A stretch of 64,000 nucleotides of DNA, taken from assembly GCF_028561565.1 (NCBI RefSeq), contig NZ_JAQQTE010000001.1, forward strand, positions 739,717 to 803,716, written 5' to 3'. The notes beneath the pieces are model-generated. The model saw nothing but the letters and a program-made list of their open reading frames with translations, did no database searches and was not told where the DNA came from. A program made the position numbers and the translations under genes. Below, one piece after another: positions 24,005-33,622 of the stretch. Each line of letters opens with the position of its first letter. The first letter of the stretch is position 1. Origin of the DNA: Gilvibacter sediminis. GTDB lineage: Bacteria; Bacteroidota; Bacteroidia; Flavobacteriales; Flavobacteriaceae.

Positions 24005-26863
24005 ATGAAGAAATTCTTTGCCAGCCTGTGTCTTGTTTTGATCTGCGGATTTGCCTCAGGACAGACTCAAGTAACAGGTGTTGTTGTTGATACCGATTCC
24101 AGTGAGCCTATAGAAGAGGTTCGGGTTCTCATCAAAGGAACTGTACTGGGAAATCTGACAGACGCTGATGGTCGTTTTGAGATCGCCGATCCAGAACTTC
24201 CGCTTGGGGAACAAGTCTTAGTGGTATCAAAAAAGGGGTATCTTACCCAGCAACTGCCCATAACGATTCAAAGTGGGCAAACCGTGAACATCGATCGTAT
24301 TTTGATGGAAATTGACCTCACTGAGGTGGAAGCGCAAATTGGGATCATCAGTCTTTCTGACAACCAATTAGATGATGAAAGCAGCTCTGCTTACAACATC
24401 TCTGGGCTACTCCAAGCATCAAACGACGTGTTTTTGAACGCAGCAGCCTTTGATTTTAGTGCCACTTTCTTTAGACCTCGCGGCTATGATAACGCCAACG
24501 GGAAGGTATTGATCAACGGTATTGAAATGAACAAACAATTCAACGGACGCCCGCAGTGGTCTAACTGGGGAGGTCTTAATGACGCTCAGCGTAACCGTGA
24601 ATTTACTATGGGCATCAAAGCCAACGAATACCAATTTGGTGACTTGGCTGGGGTGAACAACATTGTAATGCGCGCCAGTCAGTACAGACAAGGCGGACGT
24701 GTGTCTTACGCCATGGCCAACAGATCTTATGCCGGACGTATTATGGGATCCTACAACAGTGGGGTGAACCAGAACGGTTGGGCTTACAGCATCTTATTGT
24801 CGCGTCGTTTTGGAGATGAAGGATATATCCACGGTACTTTTTACGATGCCAATTCCTTCTTTGCATCCGTAGAAAAAAAGATCAACGACAACCACAGTTT
24901 GAACTTCTCAGCGCTTTATACGCCAAACCGCAGAGGCCGTTCGGCTCCAGTGACTCAAGAGATCCGCGACCTTAAAGGAATCCGTTACAACCCAAACTGG
25001 GGAGATCAAAACGGAGAGCGTCGCAACAGCCGTGTTCGTGATATTGAAGAGCCGGTGATCATGTTGAACCACTATTGGAACATCGGGGAGAATACTACCT
25101 TGAACACTAACGTAGCCTATCAGTTTGGAAAGATCGGGAACAGCCGTATTGACAACGGAGGTACGCGTTTGGTAGAGTTCAATGGGCAAGAGGCTTACTT
25201 AGGTGGAGCGCGTAACCCGAACGCAGATTACTACCAAAACCTACCGAGTTTCTTTTTACAAGACGCCAGCCCAACAGCACAGGATTTTCAAAACGCCTTT
25301 TTGGCTCGCCAGAGTTTTGTGAACGGCGGTCAATTAGACTGGACAGCGCTTTATCGCGCCAATGAGATCTCTGTAGCTAACGGTGGAAACGCCATCTACG
25401 TATTGCAGGAAGATCGCACAGACGATACGCAGTTCACTGCTAATACTATCTTAAGTACGCAGCTTACAGAGAACATCACGCTTAACGGGTCTTTGAACTA
25501 CCGCAACCTAAAGAGTGAGAACTTTGCAGAGGTAAAGGACCTTTTAGGAGCTAACGGATACTTAGATGTAGATTTCTTTGCTGGAGATGATTCTAACACA
25601 GACATCGGGCTAAGAGCGCAGTCAGACTTGAGAAATCCAAACCGTTTAGCAGGTCTTGGAGATCGTTATAAGTACAACTACGAGATCAATGCCGATGTGA
25701 TCACTGGGTTTGCTCAGGCACAGTTCAAGTACAATAAGGTAGACTTCTTTGTTGGAGCCAATATCGGTTCTACCAGCTATCAACGTACCGGACTTTTTGA
25801 AAACGGAAACTACCCAGGAGCGAGTTCTTTAGGAGACAGTGAAAAAGTTAACTTTAGTACTTACGGTATTAAAGGAGGATTGACCTATAAGGTAACCGGA
25901 CGTCACTTGATCGACTTTAATGGAGCTTATTTCACCAACGCGCCAAGCATCAGAAATACTTTTGCGAACGCACGTCAAAACAACATCATTGCAGATGGAA
26001 TTGAAGAGGTGAAGATCCAAACTGCGGACTTGAGCTATATCTATCGCTCACCGATCGTAAAAGGACGTATCACTGGTTTCTATACACAAGTACAAGACGG
26101 ATCTGACATTGGGTTCTTCTTTACAGAGAATCAATTTGGTGCTACTTCTTCTGCCTTTACGCAGGAGGTAACTACCGGAATTGATCAACGTCACTTGGGT
26201 GTTGAACTTGGAGTTGAAGCTCAGCTTACTCCAACGGTAAAGGTTAAGGCTGCCGCTTCTGTAGGTCAATACATCTTTACTAACAATCCGAATGTGTCTT
26301 ACTACAGTGATGACTTCATTGATTCTTCTACAGGTTTGCCATCTTTGGAACCATTCACTATTGGAGATGGAACCGCCAAGCTTAAGAACTACCACGTAGC
26401 GGGTGGTCCTGAACGTGCTTACCAGATCGGTTTTGAGTACCGCGATCCAGATTTCTGGTGGGTAGGATTGACAACCAACTACTTTAGCAATGCTTATGTA
26501 GATGCCAGTACGCTTCGTAGAACAGACGCCTTTACTCAGGATGTTGACGGATTGACCTTCAACGATTACGATCCGGAAGTAGCACGCGGATTGTTGCAAC
26601 AAGAGCAGCTGGACGATTACTTCTTAGTAAACGTAGTAGGAGGTAAATCTTGGAAAATCGGAGACTATTTTGTTGGGTTCTTTGCAACGATCAACAACGT
26701 CTTGGACCAAGAATACATCACTGGTGGATTTGAGCAATCTCGTTTGGCCAATTACCGCGATGTATTAGACGATCAGAACAATGCAGGTGGTCCTGTATTC
26801 GGAAACCGTTACTTCTTTGGTAGCGGCACGACATACTATCTCAACTTATATTTACGATTTTAA
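24005..26863 (+). CDS. TonB-dependent receptor paired with a DUF5689 lipoprotein
   Basis: A 952-residue outer-membrane receptor: signal peptide (1-19, FASG|QTQ), carboxypeptidase-regulatory-like domain (about 20-105), plug (about 125-240, with FRPRGYDNANGKVLINGIEM) and a barrel ending YYLNLYLRF. The DUF5689 lipoprotein gene starts 20 bases after its stop, an arrangement like SusC/SusD pairs in which a surface lipoprotein binds the substrate and the barrel imports it. The divergent neighbour is a secreted EEP hydrolase. Substrate is unknown; nucleic-acid fragments are one inference from these neighbours. Confidence 0.9.
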   Translation: MKKFFASLCLVLICGFASGQTQVTGVVVDTDSSEPIEEVRVLIKGTVLGNLTDADGRFEIADPELPLGEQVLVVSKKGYLTQQLPITIQSGQTVNIDRILMEIDLTEVEAQIGIISLSDNQLDDESSSAYNISGLLQASNDVFLNAAAFDFSATFFRPRGYDNANGKVLINGIEMNKQFNGRPQWSNWGGLNDAQRNREFTMGIKANEYQFGDLAGVNNIVMRASQYRQGGRVSYAMANRSYAGRIMGSYNSGVNQNGWAYSILLSRRFGDEGYIHGTFYDANSFFASVEKKINDNHSLNFSALYTPNRRGRSAPVTQEIRDLKGIRYNPNWGDQNGERRNSRVRDIEEPVIMLNHYWNIGENTTLNTNVAYQFGKIGNSRIDNGGTRLVEFNGQEAYLGGARNPNADYYQNLPSFFLQDASPTAQDFQNAFLARQSFVNGGQLDWTALYRANEISVANGGNAIYVLQEDRTDDTQFTANTILSTQLTENITLNGSLNYRNLKSENFAEVKDLLGANGYLDVDFFAGDDSNTDIGLRAQSDLRNPNRLAGLGDRYKYNYEINADVITGFAQAQFKYNKVDFFVGANIGSTSYQRTGLFENGNYPGASSLGDSEKVNFSTYGIKGGLTYKVTGRHLIDFNGAYFTNAPSIRNTFANARQNNIIADGIEEVKIQTADLSYIYRSPIVKGRITGFYTQVQDGSDIGFFFTENQFGATSSAFTQEVTTGIDQRHLGVELGVEAQLTPTVKVKAAASVGQYIFTNNPNVSYYSDDFIDSSTGLPSLEPFTIGDGTAKLKNYHVAGGPERAYQIGFEYRDPDFWWVGLTTNYFSNAYVDASTLRRTDAFTQDVDGLTFNDYDPEVARGLLQQEQLDDYFLVNVVGGKSWKIGDYFVGFFATINNVLDQEYITGGFEQSRLANYRDVLDDQNNAGGPVFGNRYFFGSGTTYYLNLYLRF

Positions 26864-26883
26864 TAGCTTTTAAAAAATTAATC

Positions 26884-28326
26884 ATGAAAATCATGAATCT
26901 ATATAAACTAATGGCCGTGCTACTTTTTGTAGCCGTAGGATTCTCCTGTGTTCAGGACGATGAATTTGACCTACCGAACACCAACGTAGACATTGTTGAG
27001 GTGGACGGAACTGTAATTACTTTGGATGCCCTTCGCGGTATCTTTGAACAAGCGCTTGCCGATGGCGATAGCGAAGTAACTTTTGATGCCGATGACAACT
27101 TGGTTGTAGAAGGATACGTAGTATCTAGCGACGAAGGTGGAAACTGGTTTGAGGAAATTGTTATTCAAGACAAAGCTGAAAACCCAACTACGGGTGTGAA
27201 AGTATTGGTAGATGTGAATCCACTATTTACTCGTTTTGAAAAAGGACGTAAGATCCTTGTAAAACTAGACGGATTGACTCTAGCAGTTACTAATGGAGTT
27301 CTTGGACTTGGACTAGGTGGAGGAGACTTCATCGACAAATTGCCTCCATCAGTATTGGTAGGTGAGGGATCTGATGAGAACCGGTGGAGAATCTTCAGAA
27401 CAGAAGAGGTTGCCACTATCGTTCCTCGTGAGACGACTTTGGCTGAGATCAGCGCTTCTGGTGATGACTCTGCTTTAGAGAACGTTTACATCCGCATTAG
27501 CGATGTTCAGTTCAACAGAAACGACGTATTGGGTGATAACCCATTGACCTTTGCTGCGGAGCCAACAGATGAGTTTGACGGAGACCGTACCCTAGAAGGT
27601 TGTGAAGGAGGTACAATCACTGTACAGACTTCTACTTTCGCAGACTTTAAAGCACTATTGTTGCCAAACGGACGTGGATCAATTGACGGGATCCTTTCTC
27701 GTGACTTCTTTGACGATTTCTATACTTTGGTGATTAACGAGCCAGCTGATGTTGCCTTTGGCGATGTTTCTGAGCGTTGTGACCCTGACTTCACAGCATG
27801 TACGGGTCCTTCAGGAGGTGGTTCTACTTTTTTTAGCGAGGACTTTGAAGGAATCGGTAGTCTTGCTGATCTAGAAGCTGCTGGATGGACTAATGTAAAC
27901 ACTGTTGGTGGAAGCACCGAGTGGGTATTGGGTACTTTTAGCGGAAACAACTATGCGCAGATCACTGCATTCTCTTCTGGAGAAGACACTATTGAGTCTT
28001 GGTTAGTAACTCCTGGAATTGATATGGATGGAACTACTGCAGAGGAATTGATGTTTGACGTTCAAGCTAACTTTGACAACGGTACCGTATTGAGCGTACT
28101 ATTCTCAAATAACTTTACTGGAGACCCAACTACAGCAGACTGGAACCTCTTGGATGCTTCAATCCCAGTTGGTCCTTCTGGTGGATTCGGAAGCTTTGAA
28201 GGCGTAGGTCCTGTAAATGTATCTTGTTTAGAAGGAACCGTACACTTTGCATTCTTGTACACCGGATCTGAATCTGGAGCTTCAACTCGTTACCACGTGG
28301 ATAACGTAGAAGTGACTGGAATCTAG
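26884..28326 (+). CDS. DUF5689-type surface lipoprotein with C-terminal jelly-roll module
   Basis: A 480-residue lipoprotein: lipobox GFSC (Cys22) followed by VQDDEFD, an acidic stretch like the export signal that sends Flavobacteriia lipoproteins to the cell surface. Residues about 75-165 (EGYVVSSDEGGNWFEEIVIQ and on) match the DUF5689 type and read like an OB-fold, as in YhcR-type extracellular nuclease modules; that fold is inferred. From about residue 315 there is a choice-of-anchor J-like jelly roll (FFSEDFEGIGSLADLEAAGW to STRYHVDNVEVTGI). Codon use resembles the highly expressed receptor upstream. Probably the substrate-binding partner of the TonB receptor. Confidence 0.82.
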   Translation: MKIMNLYKLMAVLLFVAVGFSCVQDDEFDLPNTNVDIVEVDGTVITLDALRGIFEQALADGDSEVTFDADDNLVVEGYVVSSDEGGNWFEEIVIQDKAENPTTGVKVLVDVNPLFTRFEKGRKILVKLDGLTLAVTNGVLGLGLGGGDFIDKLPPSVLVGEGSDENRWRIFRTEEVATIVPRETTLAEISASGDDSALENVYIRISDVQFNRNDVLGDNPLTFAAEPTDEFDGDRTLEGCEGGTITVQTSTFADFKALLLPNGRGSIDGILSRDFFDDFYTLVINEPADVAFGDVSERCDPDFTACTGPSGGGSTFFSEDFEGIGSLADLEAAGWTNVNTVGGSTEWVLGTFSGNNYAQITAFSSGEDTIESWLVTPGIDMDGTTAEELMFDVQANFDNGTVLSVLFSNNFTGDPTTADWNLLDASIPVGPSGGFGSFEGVGPVNVSCLEGTVHFAFLYTGSESGASTRYHVDNVEVTGI

Positions 28327-28380
28327 TTTTATGAAAGATCTGCGCTCTGAGCGCTAGAATTTATAAAACCAATATATTAT

Positions 28381-28415
28381 AAAAAACCCCTGCACTTTTG
28401 TGTGGGGGTTTTTTT
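28381..28415 (+). terminator. Terminator after the DUF5689 gene
   Basis: AAAAAACCCC (28381-28390) pairs with GGGG and a long T-run (28405-28415); the inner stem has G-T wobbles around a TTTT loop. Confidence 0.85.
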
Positions 28416-28474
28416 ATAATTTTAAGGTGATTCAGGTACTCTCATAAATATTTACTGAATTAAAATTGCTAGAT

Positions 28475-29836
28475 ATGAAAAAAACAAGTTCCTTTTTCTT
28501 CTGTCTTTTTGTAGTATTTCATGGACTGGGGCAATTTTCAGAAAATCTCTTAACAGATCAGATTGAGGATCCAAGAATAGTTCGTATTGCAGATGCAAAC
28601 CAAGACGGAACTAATGATATTTTCATTGGCGCTATTCCTGGTCAAGTGTATTTCACCTATGGCATAGGTGAAGGAGGAACCTATGCTGATCCATCACTCT
28701 TATTTAGCTATCCACCGTGTTGTACTGCTCCGTTCGATATAGAATTAAACGATTTAGATGCCGATGGAGACTTGGATGTTTTAGTAAGTTATGCAGACGA
28801 TGGCACCTTTGGATTATTCCGACTTTACATGCAAGAAGGGGACTCAGGTATCTATGAGGCGGGGAGCAATTTAGGAAATTGGGAAGAGGGTAATTTTGTC
28901 TTGTTTGATTTCAATGGAGATGGACTTAAGGATTTCGGAAGAGGCTCTATATGGAATACGGATCTTCGCGTTCGCTTGAATCAAGGGGATGGTAGTTTTT
29001 CAAGTTTTGTAACGCTTGCAGACAATTCCTTTAATGGGTTCAAATATGACTTTTTAGATTTTGACCTCGATGGAGATACGGACATTTTAACAATTGGTGC
29101 TGGGCGACTGGCTAGTATTCAACAACCCGAAGTTTGGGATGAAATCTGGCCAACAACTGTTTTGTTCACAGATCTAGGAAATTTTGGAGATTTTGAAATT
29201 CTCGACGTAGATGAAGACGGGGATAAAGATTTAGTCATTGCCAATAAAACAGCAGGTGCGTTGCAATGGGCTGAAAATACAGACGGCTTGTTTACTTTAA
29301 GTCCTTTAATGACCATTCAAGACGGAATGACAGGCTTGAGTGAGGTTGAGCTTGGTGATGTAGATGCGGATGGCTTACCGGATATTCTCATTTCTTTATT
29401 TAGTGAGAGTAAACTTTCTTGGTTTAAAAACATTGATGGGAGTTCAGAATTTGGTTCTGAAGTAGTTATCAGTGATTCTGAAGATGGCATTGGGCGTCTT
29501 GTAGTTGGAGATTTAGATAACGATGGAGATAGCGATATCCTTACCTATAGCAGTACTACAGATCTAGTAAAATATTGGATCAATGAGACTATTCTGAGCA
29601 CACCAGAGTTCGAAAATTCATTGGCCATCTATCCAAATCCATCAAGTGAACTTCTGACCATTAATTCAAAACAAGAATTCAAACAATACCGAATTTATTC
29701 AATCTTGGGACAATTAGTAAGAGGTGATAGTTTTTCAGAGCAAATAGATATTTCTCAATTGCGGAAAGGCATATATTTCCTAGAACTAACTACGTCGATG
29801 GGCCAAAAGCACATAGGCCGTTTCATAAAACTTTAG
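28475..29836 (+). CDS. FG-GAP/VCBS-repeat protein with T9SS C-terminal sorting domain
   Basis: A 453-residue secreted protein. Signal peptide (1-19, VFHGLG|QFS), then seven calcium-binding-like repeats of the form DxDxDGxxD (DANQDGTND, DLDADGDLD, DFNGDGLKD, DFDLDGDTD, DVDEDGDKD, DVDADGLPD, DLDNDGDSD), consistent with a seven-bladed FG-GAP propeller. The last about 75 residues (NSLAIYPNPSSELLTINS to GRFIKL) are a type A sorting domain for the type IX secretion system, so it is exported to the cell surface or medium. ATG 28475 is preferred over TTG 28466. Base composition is more AT-rich than the flanking genes. Binding partner unknown. Confidence 0.88.
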   Translation: MKKTSSFFFCLFVVFHGLGQFSENLLTDQIEDPRIVRIADANQDGTNDIFIGAIPGQVYFTYGIGEGGTYADPSLLFSYPPCCTAPFDIELNDLDADGDLDVLVSYADDGTFGLFRLYMQEGDSGIYEAGSNLGNWEEGNFVLFDFNGDGLKDFGRGSIWNTDLRVRLNQGDGSFSSFVTLADNSFNGFKYDFLDFDLDGDTDILTIGAGRLASIQQPEVWDEIWPTTVLFTDLGNFGDFEILDVDEDGDKDLVIANKTAGALQWAENTDGLFTLSPLMTIQDGMTGLSEVELGDVDADGLPDILISLFSESKLSWFKNIDGSSEFGSEVVISDSEDGIGRLVVGDLDNDGDSDILTYSSTTDLVKYWINETILSTPEFENSLAIYPNPSSELLTINSKQEFKQYRIYSILGQLVRGDSFSEQIDISQLRKGIYFLELTTSMGQKHIGRFIKL

Positions 29837-29857
29837 TGCCTTTGAAGTAGTATTACA

Positions 29858-30700
29858 ATGCAAAGACGAAAATTCATCAAACGATCTGCCCTTGGGACCT
29901 TAGGGCTTGGACTACTCACAGGACTTTACACTTGGCAAATAGAACCCTTTTGGTTGGAGTTTGTAAAAAAGAAAATGCCCATTGCCAATCTGCCTGATCA
30001 TTTGGTGGGAAAGACCCTCATGCAGATCAGTGATGTTCATGTGGGGAATCGATTTGACTACAATTACATAATAGACTCCTTTAAAAAAGCCCAGGACCTT
30101 AACCCTGATTTTGTGGTCTACACCGGAGATTACGTCAGTTATGAGGACGAGCAACAATTTGATCAATTAGCCACCGTACTGAAGCACGTGGTAAGAGGTT
30201 CGCTAGGAACTGTTGGTATTCTAGGGAATCATGACTATGGCCACAATTGGAGGCAACCGTCCGTAGCTAAGCAGATAACGGACCAACTAGAGGGTTCAGG
30301 AGTCCAAATTTTGAGGAACGCTCAAAAAGAATTATCGGGTTTGAACATCATAGGGTTTGACGATTTATGGGCAGTGAATTTTAAACCTGCAGAGGTGATG
30401 CAATATTATGATCCTTTAAAAGCCAATTTGGTGCTTTGCCACAATCCTGACGTCTGTGATCTGGACGTTTGGAACAACTATCAAGGATGGATCTTAGCAG
30501 GCCACACTCATGGAGGACAATGCAAAGCGCCCTTTTTAAAGGCTCCTCTATTGCCCGTGAAGAACAAGCGTTATGATCAAGGGGAGATTGATTTGAATGA
30601 CGGAAGAACGCTCTATATCAATCGGGCGATTGGTCATTTGTGGCAGGTTCGTTTTAATGTGCGACCGGAGATTACCCTGTTTGAACTTCAACAAGCTTAA
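29858..30700 (+). CDS. Metallophosphoesterase with Tat-like leader (YkuE-type)
   Basis: A 280-residue calcineurin-like phosphoesterase. The N-terminus RRKFIKRSALG before a hydrophobic stretch resembles a twin-arginine signal, so it is probably anchored at or exported across the inner membrane. Di-metal motifs are complete: ISDVHVG, TGDYVSY, GNHDYG, LCHNPD and GHTHGGQ. Relatives act on phospholipid headgroups (YkuE/LpxH-like) or nucleotides. It follows the FG-GAP gene by 21 bases. Exact substrate cannot be told from sequence. Confidence 0.9.
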   Translation: MQRRKFIKRSALGTLGLGLLTGLYTWQIEPFWLEFVKKKMPIANLPDHLVGKTLMQISDVHVGNRFDYNYIIDSFKKAQDLNPDFVVYTGDYVSYEDEQQFDQLATVLKHVVRGSLGTVGILGNHDYGHNWRQPSVAKQITDQLEGSGVQILRNAQKELSGLNIIGFDDLWAVNFKPAEVMQYYDPLKANLVLCHNPDVCDLDVWNNYQGWILAGHTHGGQCKAPFLKAPLLPVKNKRYDQGEIDLNDGRTLYINRAIGHLWQVRFNVRPEITLFELQQA

Positions 30701-30705
30701 TCGCA

Positions 30706-30742
30706 TTAAAAAACCCTCCAAAGCTTGTCGCAAGGGAGGGTT
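30706..30742 (-). terminator. Terminator of the OmpA-family gene
   Basis: An 8-bp stem, AACCCTCC (30712-30719) with GGAGGGTT (30735-30742). Read on the minus strand it is followed by six T residues. It separates two convergent genes and may work weakly on the plus strand too. Confidence 0.78.
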
Positions 30743-30784
30743 CATTGGTTGGTTAGTTATTGTCTTTTTCGAGCAATTCCTAGT

Positions 30785-32656
30785 TTATTTCTTTACGATG
30801 ATAAAGTCAGAGCGGCGGTTTTGTTGGTGCTGCTCATCTGTACATCCGCCAGAGCAGTCTACTAATGGATCACTTTTACCTTTTCCGATTCCACTGATGC
30901 GGCTTGCGTCAATCCCTTGAGAGATCACATACTGTACAGTAGATTGTGCTCTGCGCTCAGAAAGCTGCATATTGTATCGGTTTCCACCACGGTTGTCTGT
31001 GTGACTTTCCACGCGGATCACCATATCAGGATACTTCTTCATGATCTGAACCAGTTTGTCCAATTCAAAAGCAGCCTGTGGCTTGATGTTCGATTTATCA
31101 AAGTCAAAGAAGATCGGCTCTAATACTACTCGATCGTCTTGAATGATCTCTTCAATTGGGTTAAGTGCAATGCGTACTTCGTAAGGTCCGTTCTCTGAAG
31201 AACTTGCCATAGCTGTTCCGCTTTCGTACTCGGCCTTTTCTGCCGTTAGGGTATAGTTAGTATCACATTCTCCCATAAACTCAACCTTTCCGTTGCCATC
31301 AGTCATTTTAGACCCTAAACGGTTACGGCTGCTATCGTAGATGTCTACTTTCGCATCAGCAAGTGGTGCTCCAGTATCTCCATCTACAACGGTGATCATC
31401 ATATTCACATCACATGGAGGAATACCCGCCACTTGGTAGATATCGTCACTTCCTTGACCGCCTTCACGATCAGAAGAAACGAATCCGCTCATGCTAGCTT
31501 CGTCATACATAAAAGCGAAGTCATCTCCACCACTGTTCACAGGAACTCCTAGGTTGGTGATCTTTCCACCTTCAGCTTTGAATACATCCAAGCCTCCAAG
31601 GCCAGGGTGTCCATCACTAGAAAAGAATAGAGTGCCAGAATCTGCAATATGTGGGAATACTTCTTTCCCCTCAGTATTAACAGCCTCAACATTCTGAGGT
31701 GATCCGTAGGTTCCATCAGCATTTACACTTACCATATAAATGTCAGCCATTCCTTTTCCGCCCGGCATATCAGACACAAAATAAAGCGTCTTTCCGTCTT
31801 TACTCAAGCAAGGGTGAGCCGTAGAGTACTCGCTGCTGTTAAACGGTAGCGGCTTTACATCAACCCATTTTCCGTTTACCAATTCTGCCGTGTAAAGATT
31901 CAGTTGGTTCACACCTTCTTCGTCTTTTTCATACTTCCCTTTGAAGTAGTTGTTTCGGTCAAAATAAATGCGTTTTCCGTCTGCAGAGAATGCAACAGTT
32001 CCTTCGTGAAACTTAGTGTTTACATCTCCAGGAATCAATTCCGCAGAACCAATAGTCCCATCGGTCCAGTTTGCCGCGTAGATATCTAGGAACGGTTGGT
32101 CGTTCCATCCGTAATCTCTGCGTTTTGTGTTACGCGCAGAAGAGAAATACATGGTGTTGCCACTCATAGTTCCGCCAAATTCAGAGAACTCTGAGTTGAT
32201 GTCTCCTGCGTTCTCAACAGTGAACTGCGGGGTGTTGTTCAATAGCCCTGGAATGTAATCCGGGTTTTTCATGAATTCCTGAGCACGCTTGTCTCTAGGC
32301 TTCATTCCAGCAAATTTCTTCATGACATCGTTAGATCCAGAGAAATCTCCGTTGGCCTTCAAACTCTGTGCGTAGTTGTATACAGATTCTGCATCTACAT
32401 TGCCATCTGTCATGATGCGCTTGTAGTAAGAGGCAGCTTTTTCGGTGTCATTAATATTGTAGTAACTATTGGCCAAGCGCTCGTAAACATAAGAGTCGGC
32501 TTTTCCGCGAGCGATTAGACGCTCATAGTCTTCAATAGCTTCGGTATACTCCAAGCGGTCGTAGTGCTTGTCTGCCGCCTTGGTGTCTCTGTTCTGAGCA
32601 GTCAGGCTGGCCGTGCTTACCGTAAGTGCGAATATAAAGAGGTATATTTTTTTCAT
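30785..32656 (-). CDS. OmpA-family protein with TPR and PD40 propeller
   Basis: A 623-residue envelope protein. Signal peptide (1-20); TPR-like helices (about 25-115); PD40/WD40-like propeller repeats (about 145-430; MYFSSARN, IYFDRNN, LYFVSDMPGGKGMADIY, LFFSSDGHPGLGGLD); a carboxypeptidase-regulatory-like domain (about 435-510); and a C-terminal OmpA peptidoglycan-binding domain (IFFDFDKSNIKPQA, VESHTDNRGGNRYNMQLSERRA). Its layout is like PorE and other OmpA proteins that accompany PorP/SprF. It follows a PorP/SprF gene by 18 bases in one operon. Likely periplasmic, tying an outer-membrane complex to peptidoglycan. Confidence 0.92.
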   Translation of the reverse strand: MKKIYLFIFALTVSTASLTAQNRDTKAADKHYDRLEYTEAIEDYERLIARGKADSYVYERLANSYYNINDTEKAASYYKRIMTDGNVDAESVYNYAQSLKANGDFSGSNDVMKKFAGMKPRDKRAQEFMKNPDYIPGLLNNTPQFTVENAGDINSEFSEFGGTMSGNTMYFSSARNTKRRDYGWNDQPFLDIYAANWTDGTIGSAELIPGDVNTKFHEGTVAFSADGKRIYFDRNNYFKGKYEKDEEGVNQLNLYTAELVNGKWVDVKPLPFNSSEYSTAHPCLSKDGKTLYFVSDMPGGKGMADIYMVSVNADGTYGSPQNVEAVNTEGKEVFPHIADSGTLFFSSDGHPGLGGLDVFKAEGGKITNLGVPVNSGGDDFAFMYDEASMSGFVSSDREGGQGSDDIYQVAGIPPCDVNMMITVVDGDTGAPLADAKVDIYDSSRNRLGSKMTDGNGKVEFMGECDTNYTLTAEKAEYESGTAMASSSENGPYEVRIALNPIEEIIQDDRVVLEPIFFDFDKSNIKPQAAFELDKLVQIMKKYPDMVIRVESHTDNRGGNRYNMQLSERRAQSTVQYVISQGIDASRISGIGKGKSDPLVDCSGGCTDEQHQQNRRSDFIIVKK

Positions 32657-32674
32657 GTTCTTCGAAGAATAGGA

Positions 32675-33589
32675 TTAGAAATATCTAGGCGACTTGAGCA
32701 CGCGCTTGTTGAGGAAGATATCAAAGGTTAGAATGATTTCGTGCGATGCGCTGGTAACCACATCCAGGTCAGAAACTACGCTGTCATAGGCGTAACCAAT
32801 TCTGAAGTTAGGAGTAGCTTGGAAACCGATAAGACCACTGAAAGAGTCGTCTAAACGGTAAGAAGCACCCAGCTCGAATTTTTCGTAGAACAGTGCGTTG
32901 AGGTTCGCATCAAAAGAGAAGGGAGCATCAAAGGCCCCTTTAACCAAAACATGTGGCTTAAGCTTCACGTTTTGAGAAAGATCAAATACATATCCTGTAG
33001 CGGCAAAGAAGTGATTGGTTTCAGAACCGTACTTCAAACCGTTTTCATCCAAGTGAACCGAGTTTAACAAGTTCGGTACAGATACAGATACGTAGAATTT
33101 ATCGGTGTAAAAGAAAGCACCCGCACCAATGTTCGGGTAGGTATTATTAATGTCTTGAGAAAAGAATGGATCTCCAGGATCGGTCAACAACAGTGTAGAC
33201 AAGGCCACATCGTGAAAAGTAGCACCTGCTTTAAGACCTAAGGCCAACCTTGCATTGTCACTCACCTGTAAGGTGTATGAGAAATCAACAAATACGTTGG
33301 TTTCTTTAACGGGTCCTAATTCATCCTTGATGGCAGAAAGTCCTAAACCAGTCTTCTCGCCTATGGGAGCATGACCAGAAAATGTGATGGTTTCCGGAGC
33401 CCCATCGAAACCAGACCATTGTCTGCGGTAGAGTGCCGTCATCGAAAGGGATTCTTTAGACCCGGCATAGGCAGGGTTTATCACATTCATATTATACATG
33501 TACTGGGTGTACTGGGGGTCTTGCTGAGCGTCAGCATCCTGTAAACCAAGAACACAAAATACGAGAAGTAGCGTGTAGAGTTTTTTCAT
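32675..33589 (-). CDS. PorP/SprF-family type IX secretion-associated membrane protein
   Basis: A 304-residue outer-membrane barrel protein: signal peptide (1-21), then the family opening DPQYTQYMYNMNVINPAYAGS and YRRQWSGFDGAPETITFSGH, and a barrel ending VLKSPRYF. PorP/SprF proteins are needed for export or anchoring of specific T9SS adhesins such as SprB. The usual neighbour, a very large adhesin gene, is absent: upstream is a cytosolic EEP gene. With the OmpA-family protein it forms a two-gene operon. Confidence 0.92.
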   Translation of the reverse strand: MKKLYTLLLVFCVLGLQDADAQQDPQYTQYMYNMNVINPAYAGSKESLSMTALYRRQWSGFDGAPETITFSGHAPIGEKTGLGLSAIKDELGPVKETNVFVDFSYTLQVSDNARLALGLKAGATFHDVALSTLLLTDPGDPFFSQDINNTYPNIGAGAFFYTDKFYVSVSVPNLLNSVHLDENGLKYGSETNHFFAATGYVFDLSQNVKLKPHVLVKGAFDAPFSFDANLNALFYEKFELGASYRLDDSFSGLIGFQATPNFRIGYAYDSVVSDLDVVTSASHEIILTFDIFLNKRVLKSPRYF

Positions 33590-33622
33590 TCTTGTTTAGT
33601 TATATCAATGCAAAATTTTGAT

